Assembly: GCA_020850315.1 (NCBI GenBank)
Contig: JADZEY010000128.1
Location: 1-51,398 of the forward strand
Direction of reading: 5' to 3'
DNA: 51,398 bases
From: Armatimonadota bacterium
GTDB taxonomy: Bacteria; Bacteroidota; Ignavibacteria; OLB7
The notes under the pieces were generated by a model. It was not told the origin of the DNA, searched no databases, and saw nothing but the letters and a program-made list of their open reading frames with translations. The position numbers were made by a program, and so were the translations under genes. Shown here piece by piece: positions 34,981 through 42,643 of this stretch (position 1 is its first letter; each line of letters opens with the position of its first letter).

Positions 34981-35169
34981 TGCCCGATTGATTCAGTTCG
35001 GCTGATCCAGCAAGGGGAGAGGCAAAATTTCAGGGAGCCAGAAATCAGCACCCGGCCAAATCGCTGTGCTGCCTTCTGGTTCCTTTTTCATGGGAAGTCT
35101 GTTCCCCGCGCCAACCTCTATTTTTGGCAATCGTCAGCGGAGGCTTTTCGTCTTTACGCCATATCCAGA

Positions 35170-36243
35170 ATGGGAACAATGACCACACGCAGCGAATATC
35201 TTTGCACCAGTGCTTTGTCCGAACGGGAAGCGTTGGTGCTTCGCTACATTGTGCAGCATTACATCCTGACGGCAAACCCGGTGGGGTCGCGCTATCTTTC
35301 CAAACGGCTGGAAGAAGAATCTATCAGCGCGGCCACCATCCGCAATGTGATGGCTGATTTGGAGGAGAAAGGCTACATCACCCACCCGCACACCTCGGCA
35401 GGAAGGGTCCCGACCGACTTGGGGTATCGGCTGTATGTTGATGGATTCGCCAAAGCCGAACCGCTAACCCCAGCCGAACGTGCCGCCATCCACCGCCAGC
35501 TTGATATTGCCGCCCCAACCACTGTGATGATGCGTGATCTTAGCCGAATCATCGGCGACATCACCCAGCAGCTGGGAATCGTCACTGCACCGGAAATTTT
35601 GGGAAGCCGTTTGGAACGGATTGAGCTTGTTCAGCTTTCCAGCAGCCGATTGCTGGTGGTGCTGTCGCTCGATTCCGGATTAGTCCGAACCATCACCCTG
35701 GAAATCCACCAAGAGATGGGCCGCGAACGGCTGCTTCCGGTGGTGGAGGTGCTGAACCAACGGCTTACCGGGCTGACCTTGCTGGAAATCCGCGCAAGCT
35801 GCCACGATCGCCTTCGTGATGTTGCCCTGGACGACTCCACCCAGATTGTCCAAGCCGTGATAGCCAGCAACCAGCGAATTTTTTCGCCGGGGGCCGACGT
35901 TGACCGCCTGGCAATTTCGCCGGCCCAGAACATCCTTCGCCACCCGGAGTTCGCCTCCCCCGAACAGCTTCGCGGGGTGGTGGAGTTGATCGAAAATCAG
36001 GAGATGATTATCCACCTGTTGGAGGAACACCCCGGGGAAGAAAACCGGGTTGAGGTGACAATAGGGTCCGAGCACAGCGACGAACGATTGAAAGAATACA
36101 GCCTGATAACCACACGATACCAGAATGGAAATTCGTCAGGAACAATCGGGTTGATTGGTCCACGCCGGATGAACTACTCACGCATGATCACTGTGGTGGA
36201 ATACGTTGCCCGGATTATCTCCGATCCGGCACAAGACCGCTGA
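35170..36243 (+). CDS. hrcA: Heat-inducible transcription repressor HrcA
   Basis: This is a 357-residue repressor of the class I heat-shock regulon, binding CIRCE elements. The N-terminal winged helix is clear (LSEREALVLRYIVQHYILT, then PVGSRYLSKRL and SAATIRNVMADLEEKGYI, followed by HPHTSAGRVPTDLGYRLYVD). The C-terminal sensing domain ends with GTIGLIGPRRMNYSRMITVV. ATG 35170 and ATG 35179 are both possible starts. It is followed by grpE after 79 bases and then dnaJ, the order common in Bacteroidota-type genomes; dnaK is not in the window. Autoregulation is expected from the family but a good CIRCE box is not visible. Confidence 0.95.
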   Translation: MGTMTTRSEYLCTSALSEREALVLRYIVQHYILTANPVGSRYLSKRLEEESISAATIRNVMADLEEKGYITHPHTSAGRVPTDLGYRLYVDGFAKAEPLTPAERAAIHRQLDIAAPTTVMMRDLSRIIGDITQQLGIVTAPEILGSRLERIELVQLSSSRLLVVLSLDSGLVRTITLEIHQEMGRERLLPVVEVLNQRLTGLTLLEIRASCHDRLRDVALDDSTQIVQAVIASNQRIFSPGADVDRLAISPAQNILRHPEFASPEQLRGVVELIENQEMIIHLLEEHPGEENRVEVTIGSEHSDERLKEYSLITTRYQNGNSSGTIGLIGPRRMNYSRMITVVEYVARIISDPAQDR

Positions 36244-36258
36244 GTGATTGAGATTGAC

Positions 36259-36276
36259 AGAGAGAGAGAGAGAGAG
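36259..36276. repeat. (AG)9 dinucleotide microsatellite in grpE leader
   Basis: Nine AG units lie between the hrcA stop and the grpE start, immediately followed by GGGAGAA. Dinucleotide tracts change length by slippage, so the distance or structure of the grpE leader may vary between cells. It would shift the frame only of N-terminal extensions starting upstream (for example ATG 36248), not the ATG at 36323. Confidence 0.75.
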
Positions 36277-36322
36277 GGAGAACTGCCCAGTGAAAAACCC
36301 ATTTCGACGCCGAACAACAACT

Positions 36323-36853
36323 ATGCAGAACGAAGAATCACCAATGAACGAACAGGACTACGAAGGAACAATGGAGGGGGGGGAAACCACCACGGAATTA
36401 TCCGAGCAGATTGCACAGCTACAGCAGGAAAACCAAGCCCTTCGGGAGAAAGCCTTGCGTGCGATTGCCGAGCTTGAAAATTTCCGCCGCCGCAGCCAAC
36501 AGGAAGTCCAGAGCACCATTCAATACGCCAACGAACGCCTGCTTCGCGAGCTGCTGCCGGTGGTGGACGACATCAACCGCTCGGTGGAAGCCGGAAACCA
36601 AAGCAAAGATTTTGATTCCTTCTTCCAAGGCGTGGCAATGGTTCGCGATAAGGTGATGCGCCTGCTGGAATCGCAAGGGGTGAAACCGATACAAGCCGTT
36701 GGCGCGCCGTTCGACATCGCCCAGCATGATGCCCTGCTTCGCCAGCCAAGCGAAGCCCCCGAGGACACCGTCGTCGGCGAAATTGAAACTGGCTACACCT
36801 ACGGCGACCGCGTCCTTCGCCACGCAAAAGTGATCGTCTCCGCAGGAAGCTAA
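36323..36853 (+). CDS. grpE: Nucleotide exchange factor GrpE
   Basis: This is a 176-residue co-chaperone that releases ADP from DnaK. An acidic, disordered N-terminus is followed by a long coiled-coil ([20 protein letters not shown]) and the canonical head domain ([42 protein letters not shown], then [17 protein letters not shown]). The start is ambiguous: ATG 36323 was chosen; GTG 36290 and ATG 36344 are in frame too. A G8 run occurs inside the disordered N-terminal coding part (about 36375). It is followed by dnaJ after 64 bases. Confidence 0.93.
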   Translation: MQNEESPMNEQDYEGTMEGGETTTELSEQIAQLQQENQALREKALRAIAELENFRRRSQQEVQSTIQYANERLLRELLPVVDDINRSVEAGNQSKDFDSFFQGVAMVRDKVMRLLESQGVKPIQAVGAPFDIAQHDALLRQPSEAPEDTVVGEIETGYTYGDRVLRHAKVIVSAGS

Positions 36854-36917
36854 ACAGAAAGCTAATCGAACAATTCCGGCAGGCGCGGATTCCTGCGCTT
36901 GCCAACATTTCAACAGC

Positions 36918-38075
36918 ATGAGTAAACGAGATTATTACGAAGTCCTTGGGGTTGCAAAATCTGCTTCCGAGTCGGACATCAAGTCCTCCTACCGGAAGCT
37001 GGCGATGCAATATCACCCAGACCGCAATCCTGATAACCAAGAAGCCGAGGAGCGATTTAAGGAAGCCGCCGAAGCCTACGAAGTGCTTTCCAACGCCGAG
37101 AAGCGCGCCCGCTACGATCGCTTCGGTCACTCCGGAATGAAAGCTGGGCAAGACTTCCACGGCTTCCGCGATGCCAGCGACATTTTCTCTGCGTTCGGTA
37201 GCTCCATTTTTGGCGACCTGTTCGGCGACATGATGGGCCGCCAACGCCAGCAACGCCGCCCGGGCGCGGGCCAGCCAGGAAGCGACCTGAAAATCCGATT
37301 GCCACTGACGTTGGAGGAAATCGCAACCGGGGTGGAAAAGAAAATTGCCGTGAAAAAAATGGTGCCTTGCCACGATTGCTCCGGCAAAGGAACCACCTCC
37401 AGTGCCGGTTTTATTGACTGCACCCAGTGCGGCGGAAGCGGCGAAATCCGCCAGGTGAGCCGCTCCATGTTCGGCCAGTTCATCAATGTCCAGGTCTGTG
37501 CCAACTGCGAAGGGGAGGGGAAAGTGGTGCGCGACCCCTGCAAAATCTGCAAAGGGGATGGCCGGATCCAGGGGGAAGCAACCGAAGTTTTGGATATCCC
37601 CGCCGGGGTCAGCGACGGCAACTACATCCCGCTTCGCGGAAGCGGAAACGCCGGACGGCGCGGCGGCCCAGCCGGAGATTTGATTGTGCTGATCGAGGAG
37701 AAACCTCACAAAAAATTCACCCGCAACGGCAACGATGTGCTGTTCGACCTCACTATCAGCTACCCGCAAGCCGCGTTGGGGGCCGAGGTGGAAGTCCCAA
37801 CATTAACCACCGCTGCGTACGTCACGATTGACCCGGGGACACAGCCCGGAACAATGCTTCGGATGCGTGAGAAAGGGATACCCGACCTTGAGAACAACCG
37901 CCCCGGCGACCAAATTGTTCGGGTGAACGTTCACGTCCCAACGCGCCTTTCCGAAGAAGAGCGGGCGATGCTGAAGAAGCTGGCCAACGAGCCAAACGTG
38001 ATGCCGCCAGCCGACAAAAAAGGGAAGAAAGAGAAGGGGGGATTTTTCGATAAAGTGAAAGAGGTTTTCACCTAA
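36918..38075 (+). CDS. dnaJ: Chaperone protein DnaJ
   Basis: This is a 385-residue type I Hsp40. The J domain carries the HPD tripeptide at residues 33-35 ([10 protein letters not shown]) that stimulates DnaK. A short Phe/Gly-rich linker follows. The zinc-binding domain has four CxxCxGxG-type motifs ([32 protein letters not shown]), and the two client-binding beta-domains are complete. The C-terminus is Lys-rich. It lies downstream of grpE, with no dnaK between them. Confidence 0.97.
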   Translation: MSKRDYYEVLGVAKSASESDIKSSYRKLAMQYHPDRNPDNQEAEERFKEAAEAYEVLSNAEKRARYDRFGHSGMKAGQDFHGFRDASDIFSAFGSSIFGDLFGDMMGRQRQQRRPGAGQPGSDLKIRLPLTLEEIATGVEKKIAVKKMVPCHDCSGKGTTSSAGFIDCTQCGGSGEIRQVSRSMFGQFINVQVCANCEGEGKVVRDPCKICKGDGRIQGEATEVLDIPAGVSDGNYIPLRGSGNAGRRGGPAGDLIVLIEEKPHKKFTRNGNDVLFDLTISYPQAALGAEVEVPTLTTAAYVTIDPGTQPGTMLRMREKGIPDLENNRPGDQIVRVNVHVPTRLSEEERAMLKKLANEPNVMPPADKKGKKEKGGFFDKVKEVFT

Positions 38076-38088
38076 ACCAAGCGACTCG

Positions 38089-38137
38089 GGGCGCAGGTTC
38101 AACGGAATGTTGGATTCTGCGCCCTGTTGATTTTTTT
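38089..38137 (+). terminator. Rho-independent terminator after dnaJ
   Basis: The stem GGGCGCAG (38089-38096) pairs with CTGCGCCC (38117-38124), with an inner partial pairing GTTCAAC/GTTGGA and a run of seven T (38131-38137). It ends the hrcA-grpE-dnaJ unit 12 bases before the ABC transporter start. Confidence 0.75.
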
Positions 38138-38148
38138 CCGGGACCACC

Positions 38149-39954
38149 ATGCACCATCTACAACGCCTGCTCCCCTACATCGGCAAGTACCGTGGGCGGC
38201 TGATTGCCGGGTTGATCTTCATCACCATCAGCAACGTCTTCTCGGTTGCCATTCCACGCTTCATTGGCCAAACCATTGACAAATTAGGGAAGGGCCTTAC
38301 CTCGGGGGAATTGGCTGAACAAGCCTTCATCATTGTTGGGCTTTCCATCGGCAGCGGCATCTTCCTGTACCTTACCCGCCAGACGATTATCGTGCTGTCG
38401 CGGTTGGTGGAGTACGACCTTCGGAACGACTTCCTGAAGCACGTCCAGATGCTTCCGATGGATCACTTCAACAATACCCCAACCGGCGACACCATGGCAC
38501 TTGCCACCAACGACATCTCCGCCGTGCGTGAGTTCGTTGGCCCCGCGCTGATGTATGCCAGCAACACCATCACCACACTGCTGTTTGCCCTTACGATGAT
38601 GCTCACCTTGTCGGTGAAAATTACCCTGCTGGCGTTGCTTCCGCTTCCGTTGGTTAGCTACACCGTCTATCGGTTGGGGAAGCGGATTCATGGGCTTTCC
38701 ATTGCTGTGCAATCCCAGTATGCGGACCTTACTTCCAACGCCCAGGAGAATCTTTCCGGGGTGCGTGTGGTGCGGGCATACGTGCGCGAAAAATACGCCA
38801 TTGGGGTGTTCAGTGCCATGAGCGAAGGGTACCGCCGCAAGAACCTGGAGCGGGTCCGTGCCGAGCAGCTGATGATGCCCGCAATGATGGTGCTGATTGG
38901 CCTTTCGCAGCTGATTGTGCTTGGCGTTGGCGGGTGGGAAGTGATCTACAGCGACACCACCATTGGCGACATCGTCCAGTTCTTCTCCTACATCTCCCAG
39001 CTGATTTGGCCGGTGATTGCCGTGGGGTGGATCACCAACCTTGTGCAACGCGCCGCTGCCTCGATGGGGCGGCTGAACCGCATTTTTGAACTGGAGCCGG
39101 AAGTTGCCCAAACGCCCCGCGCTACCGTTACCACAGCCGTAGATGCTGGGGTAGCCGGCAGCAATGGTTTGGCAGAAGGGAAGGGGAGTGATGGAAAAGT
39201 GATCGCCGGAAAAATTGAGTTCCGCAATGTCTGGTTCCAGTACCGCCCGGGGCTGCCGTTTGTGCTGAAGAACCTCAGCTTCACGGTACAGCCTGGCCAG
39301 ACGTTGGCGATTATCGGCTCCACTGGCTCCGGCAAAACCACTATCGTCAATCTGCTTGCACGGTTGTACGAGGCCACACAAGGGGAGATATTGATTGACG
39401 ACCGCCCCATCAGCCAGTTCGGTGCCGACGAACTGCGGACGCAGATCGGTGTGGTGGCGCAGGAGACGTTCCTGTTCAGCGACACGATTGCCGGGAACAT
39501 CCGTTTTGGCCGCCGCGACGCAACCGACCAGCAGATGGTGCGCGCTGCCGACATCGCCCAACTTTCGGAGAACATCAACCGATTCCCTGAAGGCTACCAG
39601 ACGATGGTTGGAGAGCGGGGCATCACCTTATCGGGGGGGCAGAAGCAGCGCACAAGCATTGCCCGCGCCCTGCTTCGCCAGCCACAAATTTTGATGCTGG
39701 ACGATGCCCTCTCGGCAGTGGATACCGAAACCGAAGAGCAAATTTTGCGCGGACTTCGGGAGGTGATGCGCTTGCGGACCTCCATCCTGATTGCCCACCG
39801 AATTAGCACCGTCAAGGAAGCCGATCAGATACTGGTGATGGACGAAGGGGAGATAATCGAGCAAGGAACCCACGACGAACTTCTTGCAATCCATGGCGAA
39901 TATTACAGCCTCTACCAACGGCAACTGCTGGAGCAGGCGTTGGAGTCATTGTAA
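38149..39954 (+). CDS. ABC exporter half-transporter with atypical Walker B
   Basis: This is a 601-residue fused membrane-ATPase exporter half of the MsbA/LmrA/BmrC type. Six N-terminal helices form the transmembrane domain. The nucleotide-binding domain has Walker A GSTGSGKT from residue 390, the signature LSGGQKQRTSIARALL, and Walker B ILMLDDALSAVD. The position normally occupied by the catalytic Glu is Asp519, a substitution typical of one half of heterodimeric exporters (BmrC/TM287 class). The expected partner is not adjacent in this window. A low-complexity Ala/Gly-rich insert (around VDAGVAGSNGLAEGKG) joins the two domains. The substrate (lipid, drug or peptide) is unknown. Confidence 0.9.
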   Translation: MHHLQRLLPYIGKYRGRLIAGLIFITISNVFSVAIPRFIGQTIDKLGKGLTSGELAEQAFIIVGLSIGSGIFLYLTRQTIIVLSRLVEYDLRNDFLKHVQMLPMDHFNNTPTGDTMALATNDISAVREFVGPALMYASNTITTLLFALTMMLTLSVKITLLALLPLPLVSYTVYRLGKRIHGLSIAVQSQYADLTSNAQENLSGVRVVRAYVREKYAIGVFSAMSEGYRRKNLERVRAEQLMMPAMMVLIGLSQLIVLGVGGWEVIYSDTTIGDIVQFFSYISQLIWPVIAVGWITNLVQRAAASMGRLNRIFELEPEVAQTPRATVTTAVDAGVAGSNGLAEGKGSDGKVIAGKIEFRNVWFQYRPGLPFVLKNLSFTVQPGQTLAIIGSTGSGKTTIVNLLARLYEATQGEILIDDRPISQFGADELRTQIGVVAQETFLFSDTIAGNIRFGRRDATDQQMVRAADIAQLSENINRFPEGYQTMVGERGITLSGGQKQRTSIARALLRQPQILMLDDALSAVDTETEEQILRGLREVMRLRTSILIAHRISTVKEADQILVMDEGEIIEQGTHDELLAIHGEYYSLYQRQLLEQALESL

Positions 39955-39968
39955 CTCACCTTACGCAA

Positions 39969-40023
39969 GGTCAGTGGTCAGTTGAAAAGAGGGTCATTAG
40001 TCATTGGTCATTGGTCATTAGTC
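39969..40023. repeat. Two period-7 tandem repeats
   Basis: Two GGTCAGT heptamers (39969-39982) are the reverse complement of the ACTGACC unit seen at 20129. They are followed by four units GTCATTA, GTCATTG, GTCATTG, GTCATTA (39993-40020). The block lies directly against the left end of MITE-like copy 2. Just before it, 39955-39974 reads CTCACCTTACGCAAGGTCAG, which looks like the two ends of that element joined. Confidence 0.7.
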
Positions 40024-40027
40024 CCTC

Positions 40028-40230
40028 ACCTTACGCAGAGTTTGGATGGTGAGGACTTGCTGGCTCGGTGGCTTGCTTCGATGCTCTTCTTCTCTTCGGC
40101 GTTGGCTCCCTCTCCCACCCGACCAATGGAGTGAAGCAGTAGCATCACCCATTTGGGAGAGGGCGTGCCGATAGGATCGGCATCTTCGAGGGGTGAGGGC
40201 TGGCAGCGAACGAGAGCAGGTGCGTAAGGT
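40028..40230 (-). mobile_element. MITE-like repeat, copy 2 (best preserved)
   Basis: This is a 203-base non-coding element bounded by perfect 10-base terminal inverted repeats: ACCTTACGCA (40028-40037) and TGCGTAAGGT (40221-40230). It is in opposite orientation to copies 1 and 3. Its left 75 bases match the reverse complement of copy 3 at over 85 percent by eye; its middle and right part match copy 1. It contains no coding frame. It occupies most of the 496-base gap between the ABC exporter and the first VIT/VWA gene. I could not identify a target-site duplication. Confidence 0.75.
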
Positions 40231-40326
40231 CAGATTGTAAGCGAGCAGAGTGCGCGGTAAGCTGCACGGTGAAGAACATACTTGGTCAAACAAGCCGCCC
40301 ACAGCAGATACGTTGTGGGCGATTTA

Positions 40327-40344
40327 TTTTTTTTGGGGGGGGGG
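40327..40344. promoter_or_regulatory. T8-G10 homopolymer tract upstream of VIT/VWA gene
   Basis: Eight T (40327-40334) are followed at once by ten G (40335-40344), about 107 bases before the start of the first VIT/VWA gene and therefore in its leader or promoter region. Tracts of this length slip during replication and can vary expression of surface genes in other bacteria; that role is inferred here. Confidence 0.55.
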
Positions 40345-40450
40345 TGAGAATTTTTGGCATCATCGTTGTCTTTCAGGTGCAACGCGCGTTGCTGAAACTT
40401 CACACACACTTCACACGGTTCGCCGTGACCATTGCACCTTGGAGGATGCT

Positions 40451-42544
40451 ATGAAGGTTTCTGCTACTCTTACCATTTGCCTTGCCCTACTTCTTGCCTC
40501 GGTTGTCAAGCTGCACGCCATTGGCGCATTGTACATCCGTCCGCTGAACAGCCAACAGAGCTACTCGCTGATGTCCATCAAAACCTTTGATGCCACGGTC
40601 AGCATCCAGGATCAGATCGCCGTCACCCACATTGACCAGAAGTTCTTCAACAAAAGCACTTCCCGTGTGGAGTCCACGTTCATTTTCCCGCTGCCGGAAG
40701 GGGCGGTGATTACCGAACTGTTCTACTGGTTCAACGGCAAACGCTACGTTGCTTCGCTGCGCGAAAAGCAGGAGGCGCAGAAGGCGTACAATGATAAAAT
40801 CCGGCAGCTGATTGATCCTGCGCTGCTGCAATCCATCGGCGACAACGTCTTCAAGCTGAACATTGCGCCGATTGAGCCCAGCAGTGAGGTTCGCTTTGAA
40901 ATCACCTACGCCGAATTGCTTCCGTACGAGTTCGGTGCGGTGGATTACCGCTTCCTTCTGAACACCACCGGCCTTTCGCCGGATCCGTTAGATCGGGTTT
41001 CCGTTACGGTGGATGCTACCACTTCCAAAACCTTCAAATCGTTCACCTGCCCAAGCCATGGCGGAACCCCGGCGCTTGGCATCAGCCCCGAATCCCCTTC
41101 CCATTACCGCATCACCTTTGGCGATGAGCAATTTATCCCAGACCGCGACCTTCGGCTGACCTACGAAACACGCCGCTCGGGCGTTGACATGATCGTGCAA
41201 ACCTACGTCCCAACCCCGGCGGATTCCTTCGGTGTGGAAAGCTTCTACGCACTCTGGATTACCCCGCCCGACTCGGCAACGGAAACCGATCTTCCCCCGC
41301 GAAATATCGTCTTCACGGCCGATGTCTCATCCAGCATGGAGGGGAAGCGAGTTGCCCAACTGAAGGAGGCGCTTGGCTACTTCCTGAACGACCTTACCGA
41401 GCGCGACCGCTTCAATATCGTGCTGTTCAGCACCGATGCTGTGGTGTTCCAGCCCAACCTTGTTGATGCCACCCCGCAGGCCGTGGCCGATGCGCGTGCG
41501 TTTGTCAACAGCATCGGTGCGGTGGGGCTAACCAACATTGACGGGGCCTTAAATCGCTCGCTGGCAATGGATTTCGACACCATCCGTTCCAACATCCTGA
41601 TCTTTATGACCGATGGCTACCCAACGTGGGGCCAGATGAAAATCTCGGAGATTCTGGACAGCGCAACGGCGCGCAACGCAGGGCGTGCCCGCATCTTCCC
41701 GTTTGGCATTGGGGAGGATATCAGCACTGCGTTGCTGAATGATTTGGGGGCGCGCAACGGCGGCTACACCACCTTCATCCGCTCCGACGACAGCATTGCG
41801 GCGGTGATCGCAAACTACTTCCGCCGCGTCAGCCTTCCGGCACTTTCCGGACTGAAATTAGATTATGGCGGGTTGAGTTCATCCGAGCAGTATTACCGCC
41901 AGCTGAGCGACCTGTTCTGGGGCGGGCAAATTTTGCAGTTCGGACGCTACGTTGGCGGAGGGGAGCACACCTTGACGCTGACCGGAACCCGCGCCGCTAC
42001 GCCGTTTGCGTTAAGCACCACCGCCCAGTTCGGAACCGAGCTGGGGGGAAACCGTGCGGTGGCGCGGCTGTGGGCCAAACGGAAAATTGATGTGTTGCTG
42101 GCGCAGATTAAAACCGTGGGAGAACAGAAGGAACTGGTGAATGCAGTGATTGACCTTAGCATCCGGTTCGGAATATTGACCCCCTACACCGCATTCTATG
42201 TGGACCCCACCGACCCGGATACCCCAACCACTACCGATGCCCCCGACGACCTGTTGGCTCCGCTGAAGCTGACATTGTTTGCTAACTATCCCAACCCGTT
42301 TGTTGGGGCCACCACCATCCGCTTTGCGTTGCCGGCAACACAGGCAACGGCGCGGCTTGCGGTGTATGACGTTGCTGGCCGATTGGTGAAGGTGCTGGCC
42401 CAGGGGACGCTCTCTGCCGGGCTGCATGAAATCCGTTGGGACGGGACCGATGACGCAGGCAACCCCGCACCCGCCGGAACCTATCTCTGCCGTCTGGAGC
42501 AAGGGGATCAGCAGGTTACGCAAACCATCATCATGCAGCGGTAA
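40451..42544 (+). CDS. Surface VIT + VWA domain protein with T9SS-like C-terminal domain
   Basis: This is a 697-residue exported protein. The start is ATG 40451 with GGAGG ten bases upstream, giving a signal peptide (LTICLALLLASVVKLHAIG). A VIT domain covers about residues 30-160 (SIQDQIAVTHIDQKFFNKST and VESTFIFPLPEGAVIT), as in inter-alpha-trypsin inhibitor-like proteins. The VWA domain follows with metal site DVSSS at Asp291 and FMTDGYPTWG. The last 85 residues are a T9SS type A/FlgD-like domain (NYPNPFVGATTIRFALP, AVYDVAGRLVKVL, GTYLCRLEQG). Secretion and surface anchoring through that domain is inferred. It is followed by a paralogue with the same plan. Confidence 0.9.
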   Translation: MKVSATLTICLALLLASVVKLHAIGALYIRPLNSQQSYSLMSIKTFDATVSIQDQIAVTHIDQKFFNKSTSRVESTFIFPLPEGAVITELFYWFNGKRYVASLREKQEAQKAYNDKIRQLIDPALLQSIGDNVFKLNIAPIEPSSEVRFEITYAELLPYEFGAVDYRFLLNTTGLSPDPLDRVSVTVDATTSKTFKSFTCPSHGGTPALGISPESPSHYRITFGDEQFIPDRDLRLTYETRRSGVDMIVQTYVPTPADSFGVESFYALWITPPDSATETDLPPRNIVFTADVSSSMEGKRVAQLKEALGYFLNDLTERDRFNIVLFSTDAVVFQPNLVDATPQAVADARAFVNSIGAVGLTNIDGALNRSLAMDFDTIRSNILIFMTDGYPTWGQMKISEILDSATARNAGRARIFPFGIGEDISTALLNDLGARNGGYTTFIRSDDSIAAVIANYFRRVSLPALSGLKLDYGGLSSSEQYYRQLSDLFWGGQILQFGRYVGGGEHTLTLTGTRAATPFALSTTAQFGTELGGNRAVARLWAKRKIDVLLAQIKTVGEQKELVNAVIDLSIRFGILTPYTAFYVDPTDPDTPTTTDAPDDLLAPLKLTLFANYPNPFVGATTIRFALPATQATARLAVYDVAGRLVKVLAQGTLSAGLHEIRWDGTDDAGNPAPAGTYLCRLEQGDQQVTQTIIMQR

Positions 42545-42643
42545 CGTTTGCGGCTGGCGATTGGCCCGGCTGGGGGCTTCGCTCCCCCATGCTGGGCTTG
42601 CCAAGCCATCCATCCAACATTTTTTTTTTAGGGGGGCAACGCA

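Noticed and set aside
35046-35071. CIRCE operator upstream of hrcA
   Set aside because: The half-sites match only about 7 of 9 and 5 of 9 positions and the spacing is one base too long, so it is not listed as a feature.
38284-39561. Minus-strand open frame of 425 codons
   Set aside because: Antisense to the ABC exporter; the His/Gln-rich composition is that of a shadow frame.
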